Shown piece by piece: positions 23,445-31,068 of a stretch of 33,783 bases of DNA. A program made the translations under genes and the position numbers. How positions within the stretch are numbered: the first letter of the stretch is position 1; each line of letters begins with the position of its first letter. The notes below the pieces were generated by a model. The model was not told the DNA's origin. It made no database searches and saw only the letters and a list, made by a program, of their open reading frames with translations. The stretch lies in NCBI GenBank assembly GCA_020436835.1, contig JAGQWZ010000461.1, forward strand, positions 1-33,783, in the 5' to 3' direction. Source of the DNA: Saprospiraceae bacterium (GTDB taxonomy: Bacteria > Bacteroidota > Bacteroidia > Chitinophagales > Saprospiraceae).

Positions 23445-23922
23445 ATGAAAAAATCAATCGTCCTCAGCATGTTTACCCTGATTCTGGCGATCGGAGTGGT
23501 TCAGACCGTTGCCCAGGATTATATTGTACAGGTTGACATCATTGATCTCCGAGGTTTCCTTTTCTGCCCCGGAATCTCTATCTCCTGCATTGTTAAGCCA
23601 AACAGGCACTCAGGTTCATGCCTCGGATTGGCCGGATCGCAACAGCATGGATCGATGGTCTTGGAGATCTGGCAGTTCCCTCCCGGGTATAGATCGCACC
23701 GTAGATGTAGACCGCCTGATAAGCACTCGTATGTCGAATAGCTGTCCGGTCATGAGTGACCGGGAATTTCATCAGGTCAAACTGGTAAAGGTGTTGGATA
23801 AGATGCCTTCCCACATCTGGCAACCAGCTGTCGATTGGCTCAGACCGGCCACTGATTGGAGATCCAATCCGGGAATGCAACATCTCCTTCATGCTGGGGC
23901 CGGAATTCGGATAGTCCTTTGA
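23445..23922 (+). pseudogene. Small secreted protein gene, probably broken by a frameshift
   Basis: The ATG at 23445 begins an excellent signal peptide, M-K-K-S-I-V-L-S-M-F-T-L-I-L-A-I-G-V-V-Q then T-V-A-Q-D-Y-I-V-Q-V-D. After about residue 36 this frame becomes cysteine- and arginine-rich and stops at 23741 without looking like a protein. The +1 frame is open from 23509 to 23922 with ordinary codon use and reads S-Q-T-G-T-Q-V-H-A-S-D-W-P-D-R-N-S-M-D-R-W-S-W-R. A switch of frame near 23550-23580 (a stretch with TTTT and CCCC runs) would join signal peptide and body. I do not recognise the product, and the body could still be chance; confidence is modest. Confidence 0.35.
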
Positions 23923-23981
23923 GTAGGTTCGAAAAGGATGAAATGCAATAAATGATTCTTGACCAAATAAAATCATAAACG

Positions 23982-24755
23982 ATGAAAAAGATAATGGTTT
24001 TAAGTATGCTAGTAGCCTTGTTAAGCAGCAGTTGTGCGGTAGTAAGGCCCGGTGAAGCCGGAGTTAAGCAACGTCTCGGAAAATTCAGCAGTGATGTGAC
24101 CACCGAGGGAATCGTTATGTTCAATCCCCTGACCACCAGAATAATTAAAGAGTCAGTTCAGACAAACAATCTGGAGTTGGTTTTAAACCTACCCAGTAAA
24201 GAGGGACTGAGCGTGGAGTCAGAAATTTCCATTTTGTACCGGCTTCATAAAGATAAAGTAGGGAAGGTTTTACAAACGATGGGACCAAACTACCAATCGA
24301 TCATCACCAGTGTTTTTCGCTCTGCATCTGCCGATGTCTGCTCGCAGTTTTTTGCCAAGGACATGCACTCCGGCAAAAGAGCAGATATCGAGCTGACTAT
24401 ACAGGAAAAAATGTCCGAGTTTTTGGGGCCCCAGGGTATCGTGATCGAGGGAGTTCTTATGAAGAGCATTCAGCTGCCCAGAGGATTATCCGTGTCGATC
24501 GAGCAGAAATTGCAGGCGGAGCAGGACGCCATGCGCATGGAATTTATTCTGCAACAGGCAAAGTTAGAAGCAGACCGGAAGATCATCGAGGCGGAAGGAG
24601 AAAGAGATGCCCAAAAGATCATTGCCGAAGGGCTCACCGATGAGATCATTAAAATCAGAAGTATCGAAGCCTTCAATGCCCTTTCGCGATCGCCGAACAG
24701 CAAAGTAATAATTACCGACGGGCAAGCCCCTTTGTTGATCGAATCGCAGCCTTAG
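23982..24755 (+). CDS. Prohibitin-like SPFH/band 7 lipoprotein
   Basis: 257 residues. Signal M-K-K-I-M-V-L-S-M-L-V-A-L-L-S-S-S-C with a likely lipid-modified cysteine at residue 18. The SPFH domain (~24-180) has R-P-G-E-A-G-V-K-Q-R-L-G-K-F, E-G-L-S-V-E-S-E-I-S-I-L-Y-R-L, R-S-A-S-A-D-V-C-S-Q-F and V-L-M-K-S-I-Q-L-P-R. A long charged helix follows (E-Q-K-L-Q-A-E-Q-D-A-M-R-M-E-F, A-E-G-E-R-D-A-Q-K-I-I-A-E-G), the coiled coil by which prohibitins oligomerise. The family scaffolds membrane microdomains and often guards membrane proteases. As a lipoprotein it is anchored by lipid rather than by a transmembrane helix. Followed by a good terminator, so probably a single-gene unit. Confidence 0.9.
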   Translation: MKKIMVLSMLVALLSSSCAVVRPGEAGVKQRLGKFSSDVTTEGIVMFNPLTTRIIKESVQTNNLELVLNLPSKEGLSVESEISILYRLHKDKVGKVLQTMGPNYQSIITSVFRSASADVCSQFFAKDMHSGKRADIELTIQEKMSEFLGPQGIVIEGVLMKSIQLPRGLSVSIEQKLQAEQDAMRMEFILQQAKLEADRKIIEAEGERDAQKIIAEGLTDEIIKIRSIEAFNALSRSPNSKVIITDGQAPLLIESQP

Positions 24756-24801
24756 TAAATTTTCATGGTTATCACGGGGAGTTTTGATTATTTAAATGTC
24801 G

Positions 24802-24829
24802 CAGGGTCCGCAGAGGACCCTGTGTTTTT
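24802..24829 (+). terminator. Intrinsic terminator of the prohibitin-like gene
   Basis: CAGGGTCC (24802-24809) pairs perfectly with GGACCCTG (24815-24822) over a 5-base loop, followed by TGTTTTT. It lies 46 bases after the stop. Confidence 0.85.
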
Positions 24830-24942
24830 ACCGGACGCTGGTTTAGATACTTTCACCATAGGCCACGGCAAGGTTATGAGAAAAAGGATTAGCCTCGAAG
24901 ATAACCACCGGTATTTATGGCGATAAAATTTAACTTTATTCA

Positions 24943-25797
24943 ATGAAAAGATGGTTGATCACTTTATTTTTTTATTCGGTATTTGGTCAAATGTATGGCC
25001 AGTCGTTACCCGCATATCAGATTTTTAATGCCAAAGGTAAGAAGGTGACCTATGGCAAAATGGAGAGGCGTTTGGCAAAAAAGGATATTATTCTCTTTGG
25101 AGAAATCCATAATAATCCGATTAATCACTGGCTTCAACTGAAGTTGGTAAAAGATTTTTTCACTAAGAGGAATCTGATTCTCGGATTGGAAATGTTGGAA
25201 ACTGACAACCAAAAACAAATCGACCGGTATCTCAATGGAGAGGTAGCGCACATTCGTTCCGATACCAGTCTCCGGCTCTGGGGCAACTACGATACGGATT
25301 ACGCACCTTTGGTCGAATTTTCAAAACAGCATAAGATTCCGGTCATCGCCACTAATGTTCCTGCCCGTTACGCCAAAGATGTCTATCGCTATGGCTTCAA
25401 GGCTCTGGAAGGATTAAGTGAAAATGCGCTCGCATTTATGGCCCCCCAACCAATGCCCTTTGATCCGGAATTAAAGACTTATCAGGATATACTCAGCATG
25501 ATGGAGCACCACGGTACTCCCGAACTGGTCATGGCACAGGCGCTCAGAGATGCTACGATGGCTCATTTTATCCTAAAAAATTATACCTCCGGTTCGCTCT
25601 TTCTCCACATCAATGGTACCTACCACTCCGAATATTATGAAGGAATTCTCTGGTATTTACTCAAGTCAGATCCGGATATGCAGTACGCTACGATCGCCAC
25701 AACGAATCAACTGGAATTGAAGAAATTGTTGGAAGAAAATAAAGGGAAGGCTGATTTTATAATTGTGGTGGATGAGGATATGACGGAGACGCATTAA
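24943..25797 (+). CDS. ChaN family haem-binding protein
   Basis: 284 residues. Signal peptide M-K-R-W-L-I-T-L-F-F-Y-S-V-F-G-Q-M-Y-G then Q. The body is a Cofac_haem_bdg (DUF399) domain: I-I-L-F-G-E-I-H-N-N-P-I-N-H-W-L-Q near residue 50, L-G-L-E-M-L-E-T-D-N-Q near 82, V-I-A-T-N-V-P-A-R-Y, M-A-Q-A-L-R-D-A-T-M-A near 204 and H-I-N-G-T-Y-H-S-E-Y near 226. ChaN proteins bind haem at a dimer interface and are thought to act in iron uptake at the outer membrane; similar folds also occur in hydrolases. No lipobox is evident, so it is probably periplasmic. A small bidirectional terminator separates it from the convergent hsp20. Confidence 0.88.
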   Translation: MKRWLITLFFYSVFGQMYGQSLPAYQIFNAKGKKVTYGKMERRLAKKDIILFGEIHNNPINHWLQLKLVKDFFTKRNLILGLEMLETDNQKQIDRYLNGEVAHIRSDTSLRLWGNYDTDYAPLVEFSKQHKIPVIATNVPARYAKDVYRYGFKALEGLSENALAFMAPQPMPFDPELKTYQDILSMMEHHGTPELVMAQALRDATMAHFILKNYTSGSLFLHINGTYHSEYYEGILWYLLKSDPDMQYATIATTNQLELKKLLEENKGKADFIIVVDEDMTETH

Positions 25798-25806
25798 AAA
25801 AGAGAA

Positions 25807-25845
25807 CCCCTGCCTGGGAAAAGACAGGGGCATCTATTTTTTTTT
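25807..25845. terminator. Bidirectional intrinsic terminator between the ChaN-like gene and hsp20
   Basis: CCCCTG (25807-25812) and CAGGGG (25825-25830) form the stem core, followed on the plus strand by nine T (25837-25845). On the minus strand the stem is followed by GTTCTCTTTTTT, so it can serve both convergent genes. Confidence 0.88.
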
Positions 25846-25855
25846 CTACAAAAAC

Positions 25856-26305
25856 TTAGGAAATCTGTATTTGTCTGGGTGGGAGTTTTTTGGCTTCTTC
25901 CCGCTTGGGAATAATAATGCTTAAGACTCCATTTTCATAACTGGCTTTGATTTTCGAGTCATCGACCACCGTTTTCGCCAATTGGAAGGTTCGAACGAAA
26001 GACTGATAACTAAATTCACGTGTCCGGTATCGCTCTCCTTCCGACAATTGACTGGTTAATTCCCGATTGGAAGTAATTTTTAGGATATCGTTGTTTAGCT
26101 CGATATTAAAATCCTCCTTGTCCATACCGGGTGCAGCCATTTCAACCCGAAAATCATCCGGACCCTCAATGATATTTACTGCAGGGATAGTGGTATTGGT
26201 TGTTGAATGATTTCTGAATCCCCAATCAAATAAATCACGGGTGAAGAAATCATCAAATAATTGGGGTAGGGTGTTGTTAATCGGAAAACTTTTAATCAGT
26301 GTCAT
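25856..26305 (-). CDS. Hsp20 / alpha-crystallin small heat-shock protein
   Basis: 149 residues. The N-terminal arm (1-40) has P-Q-L-F-D-D-F-F-T-R-D-L-F-D-W. The alpha-crystallin domain (~42-138) shows P-A-V-N-I-I-E, F-R-V-E-M-A-A-P-G-M-D-K-E-D-F-N-I, Y-R-T-R-E-F-S-Y-Q-S-F-V-R-T-F and Y-E-N-G-V-L-S-I-I-I-P-K. The C-terminus R-Q-I-Q-I-S carries the I-x-I motif that docks neighbouring subunits. It is an ATP-independent holdase that binds unfolding cytosolic proteins. A sigma-54-like site lies 108-124 bases upstream of the ATG. Confidence 0.96.
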   Translation of the reverse strand: MTLIKSFPINNTLPQLFDDFFTRDLFDWGFRNHSTTNTTIPAVNIIEGPDDFRVEMAAPGMDKEDFNIELNNDILKITSNRELTSQLSEGERYRTREFSYQSFVRTFQLAKTVVDDSKIKASYENGVLSIIIPKREEAKKLPPRQIQIS

Positions 26306-26412
26306 AATTTTACCAGTTTTAGTTAAACAATAAATTACCCGAGCAATTTAAATCGCACAACCTTTAAAAGTGGTTTGACAATGATCGATTTGCGCTCATT
26401 CAATTTCTGCTA

Positions 26413-26429
26413 TGGCAACTTGAATGCCA
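26413..26429 (-). promoter_or_regulatory. Sigma-54-like promoter upstream of hsp20
   Basis: Minus strand reads TGGCATTCAAGTTGCCA: GG and GC are ten bases apart, matching TGGCAC-N5-TTGC with one change in the first half. Further upstream lie TGACAG boxes at 26492-26497 and 26525-26530 (33 bases apart) and an inverted CTGTCA at 26471-26476, possible activator sites. The sequence is also a TGGCA/TGCCA palindrome, so a repressor operator is an alternative. Confidence 0.4.
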
Positions 26430-26550
26430 ATTGAAAAATGGCGTATTAAAAAAAGTTATTGACGGAATCTCTGTCAGGAGATCTGAAAATTTGACAGAAT
26501 GCCGGCAATACTGGGGTGAATTTTTGACAGAGTTTTTAAACGAATTGAAC

Positions 26551-27864
26551 TCAGTGATCTAACCAATATCGGATTCGACAATCGAAGTCTGTATAATGCA
26601 CATATTCCTTGTTCTCCATCCAAAGAACAAGGGTGGGATCATTTTTATCCGTATTTCTGGGAATGTATGGTCGTACCTGATCGTATTCCGAATTGGTAGT
26701 GACCGGAGTAATGTCCCAGGTTTTTCCGCCATCGGCTGTGATCCTTTTTTCAATTTCAAAACGCCCATTTATTTGCCGGCTGAGAAAAATCACATCAGGC
26801 CTGGATGGGTGGATGGTTAAATTGCCATGATAGTGTTGTTCTCTTTCCTCCTCACCTGGTGGCGTTTGGGGAAACCACCGACCAGCTTTGCATATTTCAT
26901 AATCTATCCATGTATCTTCCTGGGTGCTATACCAACTGTAGTGATAACGGTGATCCGTTTCTTCCGGATGCCGGGTATAGAGCACGTAAGGAGTTCCATC
27001 TTCACCCAAACCAATATCTGCCAACCAGGCACGTCCCGAATCAGAGCTCGCCCGGTAGACAACCGTTGCTTCTTTGGGATCAAAGGGCAATTCATCTACG
27101 GTACAAATCCTGCTTCCATCTGATCTCCAGAATGCATCGTTTTCATAGTAACAATGGTAGACACTGTTAAGTGGTTCCACCCGGGGGTGTCCGTCTGTAA
27201 ATACCAGGTGAATTTTGGATTTTCCGTCGCTGGAGTATTTGACGTAAGGGCGGTTTCCAGGATCGAAAGGCTGACGGCTTATAATCACCGTTTCTTCTCC
27301 CCAGGTTTCTCCTCCATCGGTTGATTTAATCCAGTCGGGCTTGTATCCGATCCAGCGACCAAAACTGTAGGTCGTTTTTTCCCCCGATAAATAATATGGG
27401 TTTGCATAGGTATAGGTCTCCCGCGGATAGTTGGGAAGTAGGGTTTCGATACCGGGCCGGATCACCACCGGCTTTGAGAAAGATTGAATGTTACCCATGC
27501 GATCGGTCTTCTGCCAAAGGATACCATCCTTGGAGCCATGCCAGGTGTACATGCATAAAATCTCTCCTGACGGTAACTCTGCAAAGGCCGGATTGTCATG
27601 ATCGTCAACCTCTAGCTGATCGTAAAGGACCTTGGTCTGTATCGAATAATTGGTCAAATCCATCTGAGCTGCTTCCACTGAGCCATCTTTTTTTACCCAT
27701 CCTGTAACCAGCCTCTTGTCGCTGGTTAAAATTGCTCTGGGATCGGAAAACCAACACCAGGCACCATCATCAGTGAGGGTTCCCGCATTCTGCTGTGACT
27801 GCGCGCCAGAAGGGGTCCATACAATAGTGAGTATCAGACTTAAAAGGAAATGATATCTTCTCAT
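26551..27864 (-). CDS. Secreted BNR_4 family beta-propeller, possible polysaccharide lyase
   Basis: 437 residues with a signal peptide ending S-G-A then Q-S-Q-Q. The body is one seven-bladed propeller of the BNR_4 family: G-A-W-C-W-F-S-D-P-R-A-I near 34, V-D-D-H-D-N-P-A-F near 86, C-M-Y-T-W-H-G near 104, Y-S-F-G-R-W near 166, and Asp-box blades S-T-D-G-G-E-T-W and T-A-D-G-G-K-T-W. Ulvan lyases of families PL24 and PL25 belong to this architecture and use two histidines about 20 residues apart; here H89 and H109 fit. That makes a lyase plausible but not shown, since many BNR_4 proteins are uncharacterised. No sulfatase or SusCD is adjacent. A 12-bp palindrome lies 57 bases before the start. 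Confidence 0.78.
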   Translation of the reverse strand: MRRYHFLLSLILTIVWTPSGAQSQQNAGTLTDDGAWCWFSDPRAILTSDKRLVTGWVKKDGSVEAAQMDLTNYSIQTKVLYDQLEVDDHDNPAFAELPSGEILCMYTWHGSKDGILWQKTDRMGNIQSFSKPVVIRPGIETLLPNYPRETYTYANPYYLSGEKTTYSFGRWIGYKPDWIKSTDGGETWGEETVIISRQPFDPGNRPYVKYSSDGKSKIHLVFTDGHPRVEPLNSVYHCYYENDAFWRSDGSRICTVDELPFDPKEATVVYRASSDSGRAWLADIGLGEDGTPYVLYTRHPEETDHRYHYSWYSTQEDTWIDYEICKAGRWFPQTPPGEEEREQHYHGNLTIHPSRPDVIFLSRQINGRFEIEKRITADGGKTWDITPVTTNSEYDQVRPYIPRNTDKNDPTLVLWMENKEYVHYTDFDCRIRYWLDH

Positions 27865-28190
27865 TAATCGGTACTAATATTCTATCAAATGACCTAATTA
27901 ATTTTTGAACTACAAATTTTATTTGATCAAATTTTTCGAAAATGCCGGCAGCCGTTTGGGGTTGGCCCCTTTTTCGGAAAGCAGAATCGATGTTGCTCTA
28001 ATGGAGGTTTTTAAGAGTTAGTATAATGGAATCGTCGAATGACGTAGTCGATTCCAGGTCTACAGGACAGGGAATTTTTATTTTCATCATCACTACGGTT
28101 GATATCAGTCAGGGCTTCCTTTGATCAGTATCATTTACTTGAGGGGAAAAATGGCCTTCTTTTGTGCTCAGGCATTGAAAAGTAGATTGC
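27865..28190. other. Divergent intergenic region with a 12-bp palindrome
   Basis: Lies between the BNR_4 gene (-) and the receiver gene (+). It holds the perfect palindrome ATTTGATCAAAT (27921-27932), a possible operator for the BNR_4 gene. No gene or RNA seen in the rest. Confidence 0.45.
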
Positions 28191-28583
28191 ATGGAATTAA
28201 TACTTGTAATAGAGACGGATCCTAAGATGCGGGAAAACATAGGAGAAATCCTTGAAATTGCCGGTTACAGGGTGGAATATGCGGAAGATGGACTGGAAGG
28301 ATTGCAAAAGATATTTTCTATCCTCCCTGATCTCGTCATCTGCGATATCTATTTACCGGGACTATCCGCTTCAGGAATTCTTGACTCGATAGGTAATTCT
28401 CCTGAAACAGGAAAAATACCTTTTATTGTATTGACACCAAACCAATCCAGAGATGGTCAAACTTTAGATCAATATGAGGGGCAAGGATATTTGTCAATTC
28501 CCTTTGATTATTTTCAATTGATCGATGCAGTGGAAGAACAACTGAAGTCTAATCAGAGCGCGTTGACTAAAATCTCTTCGTGA
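28191..28583 (+). CDS. Single-domain response-regulator receiver, degenerate
   Basis: 130 residues, one receiver domain without output. Phospho-acceptor D52 is present in V-I-C-D-I-Y-L-P-G and the switch threonine in F-I-V-L-T. Two key sites are altered: the acidic pair is E8-T9 instead of two acids (L-V-I-E-T-D-P-K), and the conserved lysine before P-F is replaced by isoleucine (Y-L-S-I-P-F-D). Loss of that lysine usually blocks normal phosphorylation switching, so it may act by constant binding or as a phosphate sink. The last ~15 residues are a short polar tail. The next gene, a small membrane protein, starts 30 bases downstream. Confidence 0.85.
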   Translation: MELILVIETDPKMRENIGEILEIAGYRVEYAEDGLEGLQKIFSILPDLVICDIYLPGLSASGILDSIGNSPETGKIPFIVLTPNQSRDGQTLDQYEGQGYLSIPFDYFQLIDAVEEQLKSNQSALTKISS

Positions 28584-28613
28584 ATTATAGTTAATTGTTA
28601 TTGGCATCACTGA

Positions 28614-28898
28614 ATGATGAAAAGTAAAACAATTCGGGATTTTCATAATGAACTTAGCTGGAACACTAAGCTTTATACCTTATTGGCAATCACCGTATTA
28701 CTTGTGGCAAAATTCACCTCTGCACTTGAGACTGATTTCGCTATCACAATGGTCATTGGTCTTCTAATAATTCTATTTGTGGAATCATTCACCATCGTCA
28801 GTCTGCATTACCCCAGGCTTTGGAAATACACCAAATGGGGGATCATTCTGATTTTTCTCGGGCTTTTATTACAGAGCATGTTGCCGGCAATGCATTAA
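28614..28898 (+). CDS. Small membrane protein with three predicted segments
   Basis: 94 residues. Hydrophobic segments at about 19-38 (K-L-Y-T-L-L-A-I-T-V-L-L-V-A), 43-63 (A-I-T-M-V-I-G-L-L-I-I-L-F-V) and 74-91 (W-G-I-I-L-I-F-L-G-L-L-L). No family recognised. It follows the receiver gene by 30 bases and may share its message. Its stop nearly touches the stop of the convergent HhH gene, one base apart, with no hairpin between. Confidence 0.6.
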   Translation: MMKSKTIRDFHNELSWNTKLYTLLAITVLLVAKFTSALETDFAITMVIGLLIILFVESFTIVSLHYPRLWKYTKWGIILIFLGLLLQSMLPAMH

Positions 28899-28899
28899 T

Positions 28900-29799
28900 T
28901 CAGTCAGATTGCGATTCCAGGAGCAAGGGTAATGAATAATACTTTTCTGATTCCTCTTCCCATCCTCGTACCACTCTTTTTCCTTTGAGCGGTCCCTTTG
29001 TTTCTGTAACTACGGTCACCTGGCCTTCTATATCTTCCTTCTGATAATAAATAATGACCCAGTCATATTCTTTTTTCAGTTGATGTGCTCTCAGTGTATT
29101 AGAAAACAATATGGTAAAGTGCCAACCTTTCCTTTCGGTATGCCATATTGGAAGCCAGGCTTTGTTTTCAGGATTAAATCTTTTTGGGGCAATTTTTTTT
29201 AATTGATTGTCCCTTGCCAATTCCCGGTATTTTTCATCGATTTCCAGGAGTATTTGAATGCCGGGACTATCTGGCCGGCGTGAAAAGTCGAGGCTTGATT
29301 GCCAGGTGTTTAATTGTTTTTTCCTATCCAGATAACCTTTCATAGCCATTTGCACCAGATGCAGCCGGGCTCGGCCAAAACCGGGCACCTTTGCCAGTCT
29401 TCCGTCGTAAGCCGCTTGCTCCAGTTCTTCCATGGTGTCGATGTTGAGTGTACGCATGATCCTCCTGGCCAGAGCTGGACCGATACCCGGTATGTGTTCG
29501 AGAATCTGTTCAAAGGAAACCTCCCCGCGCAAACGGTTTAAATACCTGCTGCTTCCGTTGCTGTAATAGTCGATGATGATATTTCCGATACTGCTTCCGA
29601 TTCCGGGAAGGGATTCCAGTTTTCTGATGTTCTTTTTAATCGCCAAAGATCTGAGATCCCCTGACATTCCGGCAATTTCCTTTGCTGCATTACGGTATGC
29701 TCTAATCCGGAACGGACTGGCATTTTGTAAGTCCAGCAAATCCGCAATTTCATTCAGGAGACGGTAAATATCTTCGTTGAGAGGGTTTCTGACAAACAT
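28900..29799 (-). CDS. PolX-type helix-hairpin-helix DNA-binding protein without polymerase domain
   Basis: 299 residues. Residues 1-155 match the N-terminus of bacterial DNA polymerase X: N-E-D-I-Y-R-L-L-N-E-I-A-D-L-L-D-L, F-R-I-R-A-Y-R-N-A-A, then HhH motifs L-P-G-I-G-S-S-I-G, I-P-G-I-G-P-A-L-A-R-R-I and V-P-G-F-G-R-A-R. Instead of the nucleotidyltransferase and PHP domains (full PolX is about 570 residues) there is a different C-terminal domain with R-F-N-P-E-N-K-A-W-L-P-I-W-H-T-E-R-K-G-W-H and G-P-L-K-G-K-R-V-V-R-G. It should bind gapped or branched DNA without synthesis; similar stand-alone proteins are known but not assigned a function. No frameshift is visible, so it is not a truncated PolX. 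Confidence 0.8.
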   Translation of the reverse strand: MFVRNPLNEDIYRLLNEIADLLDLQNASPFRIRAYRNAAKEIAGMSGDLRSLAIKKNIRKLESLPGIGSSIGNIIIDYYSNGSSRYLNRLRGEVSFEQILEHIPGIGPALARRIMRTLNIDTMEELEQAAYDGRLAKVPGFGRARLHLVQMAMKGYLDRKKQLNTWQSSLDFSRRPDSPGIQILLEIDEKYRELARDNQLKKIAPKRFNPENKAWLPIWHTERKGWHFTILFSNTLRAHQLKKEYDWVIIYYQKEDIEGQVTVVTETKGPLKGKRVVRGWEEESEKYYSLPLLLESQSD

Positions 29800-29895
29800 G
29801 GATCATTTTATACTCATATTATATAAACAATCAATATGGTAAAATGATTCAGCTCATTTCCTCTGGTGATGCCAGTAAATGCGGAGCAAAAGATC

Positions 29896-30717
29896 CTATC
29901 TGAAAATCAGAAGCGGTACCCGTGTACGGAAAAGTATTTTACGCACCAGGCTGGAATGGTAGATCCGCTCCCAGAAGTACCGGTACGGTTTGTAGAATGC
30001 GAGCAATTCAGCATGTTCTCTTTCATAATATTTAATAATCCCTGCTTCGATCGTCTCTGCATGAGAAATGGTGAAATCAAGCTGCTCGATAATTTTGCTT
30101 TTATAGGTCACATCCACTGTATCTTCATCATCACCCTTCTTTATGTGTAACATATGGATGGAGGGTTTGCCAAATAGTTTGCCAAACTCTACTAACCACT
30201 TTACCGCTTTTTCTTCGGCTTCTCCCACATCTTCACCCCGGGCATGGGCAGTTGGAAAGAGGATGTGTTTGTATGGAACAAATGTGGATTGACTGGGTAC
30301 TGCCAGCACCGGGACGGACGAAAGCTGGATCGTGTGCGCAGTTACGGTGCCCATCATACGGTCCAGTAATCCGTACTTTTGTTTCATGCCCATGATGATC
30401 ATATCATGCCCCTCTTTTTTTGAAAACTCCGCAATTTCCGTTGCCGGATAGGGACCATAAATGGCTTTAAAGTAACCTCGGTTTGCCACCGGAATATCTT
30501 GCTGCAATTCGAGCAAATGACTCTCAGTGGCTTTGGCTTTTTCATAAATGATTCCATCTACTGCCCGTGTGGGCATATTTGATGTCACTACGATAGGTAT
30601 ATCATATACATTGAGTAAATCTATTTTTATCTCAGTACCCTTCACCAGGTCCGTTGCATATTTTAAGGCATTGTCACAGGCGTCGGAAAAATCAGTAGCT
30701 ATTACTATTCTTTTCAT
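29896..30717 (-). CDS. Tandem universal stress protein (two UspA domains)
   Basis: The ATG at 30717 gives M-K-R-I-V-I-A-T-D-F-S-D-A-C-D-N-A-L-K-Y-A, the standard start of a Usp domain; the longer frame adds 15 unrelated residues. About 273 residues form two domains. The first (1-~140) has the nucleotide-loop pattern M-I-I-M-G-M-K-Q-K-Y-G and S-S-V-P-V-L-A-V-P. The second (~145-273) is diverged, with H-I-L-F-P-T-A-H and a C-terminal K-I-L-F-R-T-R-V-P-L-L-I-F. Cytosolic; such proteins support survival in starvation and oxidative stress. Divergent from the peroxiredoxin gene across ~350 bases. Confidence 0.92.
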   Translation of the reverse strand: MKRIVIATDFSDACDNALKYATDLVKGTEIKIDLLNVYDIPIVVTSNMPTRAVDGIIYEKAKATESHLLELQQDIPVANRGYFKAIYGPYPATEIAEFSKKEGHDMIIMGMKQKYGLLDRMMGTVTAHTIQLSSVPVLAVPSQSTFVPYKHILFPTAHARGEDVGEAEEKAVKWLVEFGKLFGKPSIHMLHIKKGDDEDTVDVTYKSKIIEQLDFTISHAETIEAGIIKYYEREHAELLAFYKPYRYFWERIYHSSLVRKILFRTRVPLLIFR

Positions 30718-31068
30718 GTTTCTCAATTTTTTATCAATACTCGATGGGAAATAATTCAACAATTTCCAGCAAAAGTGATGTATTGTCTAAACAGACTGCA
30801 AGTGATGAAAGAATAGCGACTTTATGAATGACAGTTGTCAGCAGTAATTATGATAATAATTGAATCTGACGTTGCGAAAATCGAGGATAGCCCTTTTGAA
30901 TTCAAGATCATACCCGCATTCACCCACAGGGTTGAAGCCCGGCTACGTATCCTCCGGTTTAGAAGACTTCAAATCCTGAGATCTGGCAAGATGCGTGATC
31001 TCCATCACCTTGTTCCTCTCTTATCCAACGTACTTTTGAAGAAAAATTTAAACTAAGTTATTAGCACT
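30718..31068. other. Divergent intergenic region with a REP-like remnant
   Basis: CACAGGGTTGAAGCCCGGCT lies at 30924-30943, with a GGG-TTGAA-GCCC hairpin core. It resembles the GGGTTGAAACCC repeats that I recall around REP-associated transposases in Bacteroidota; only one copy is present. A frame of 73 codons here overlaps it and looks non-coding. Confidence 0.35.

Noticed and set aside
23593..23976. 127-codon minus-strand frame as a gene
   Set aside because: It opposes the signal-peptide gene, would end inside it, and has no recognisable motif.
30835..31056. 73-codon plus-strand frame as a gene
   Set aside because: It overlaps a repeat-like palindrome, has an odd composition rich in R and L, and shows no start context or family feature.
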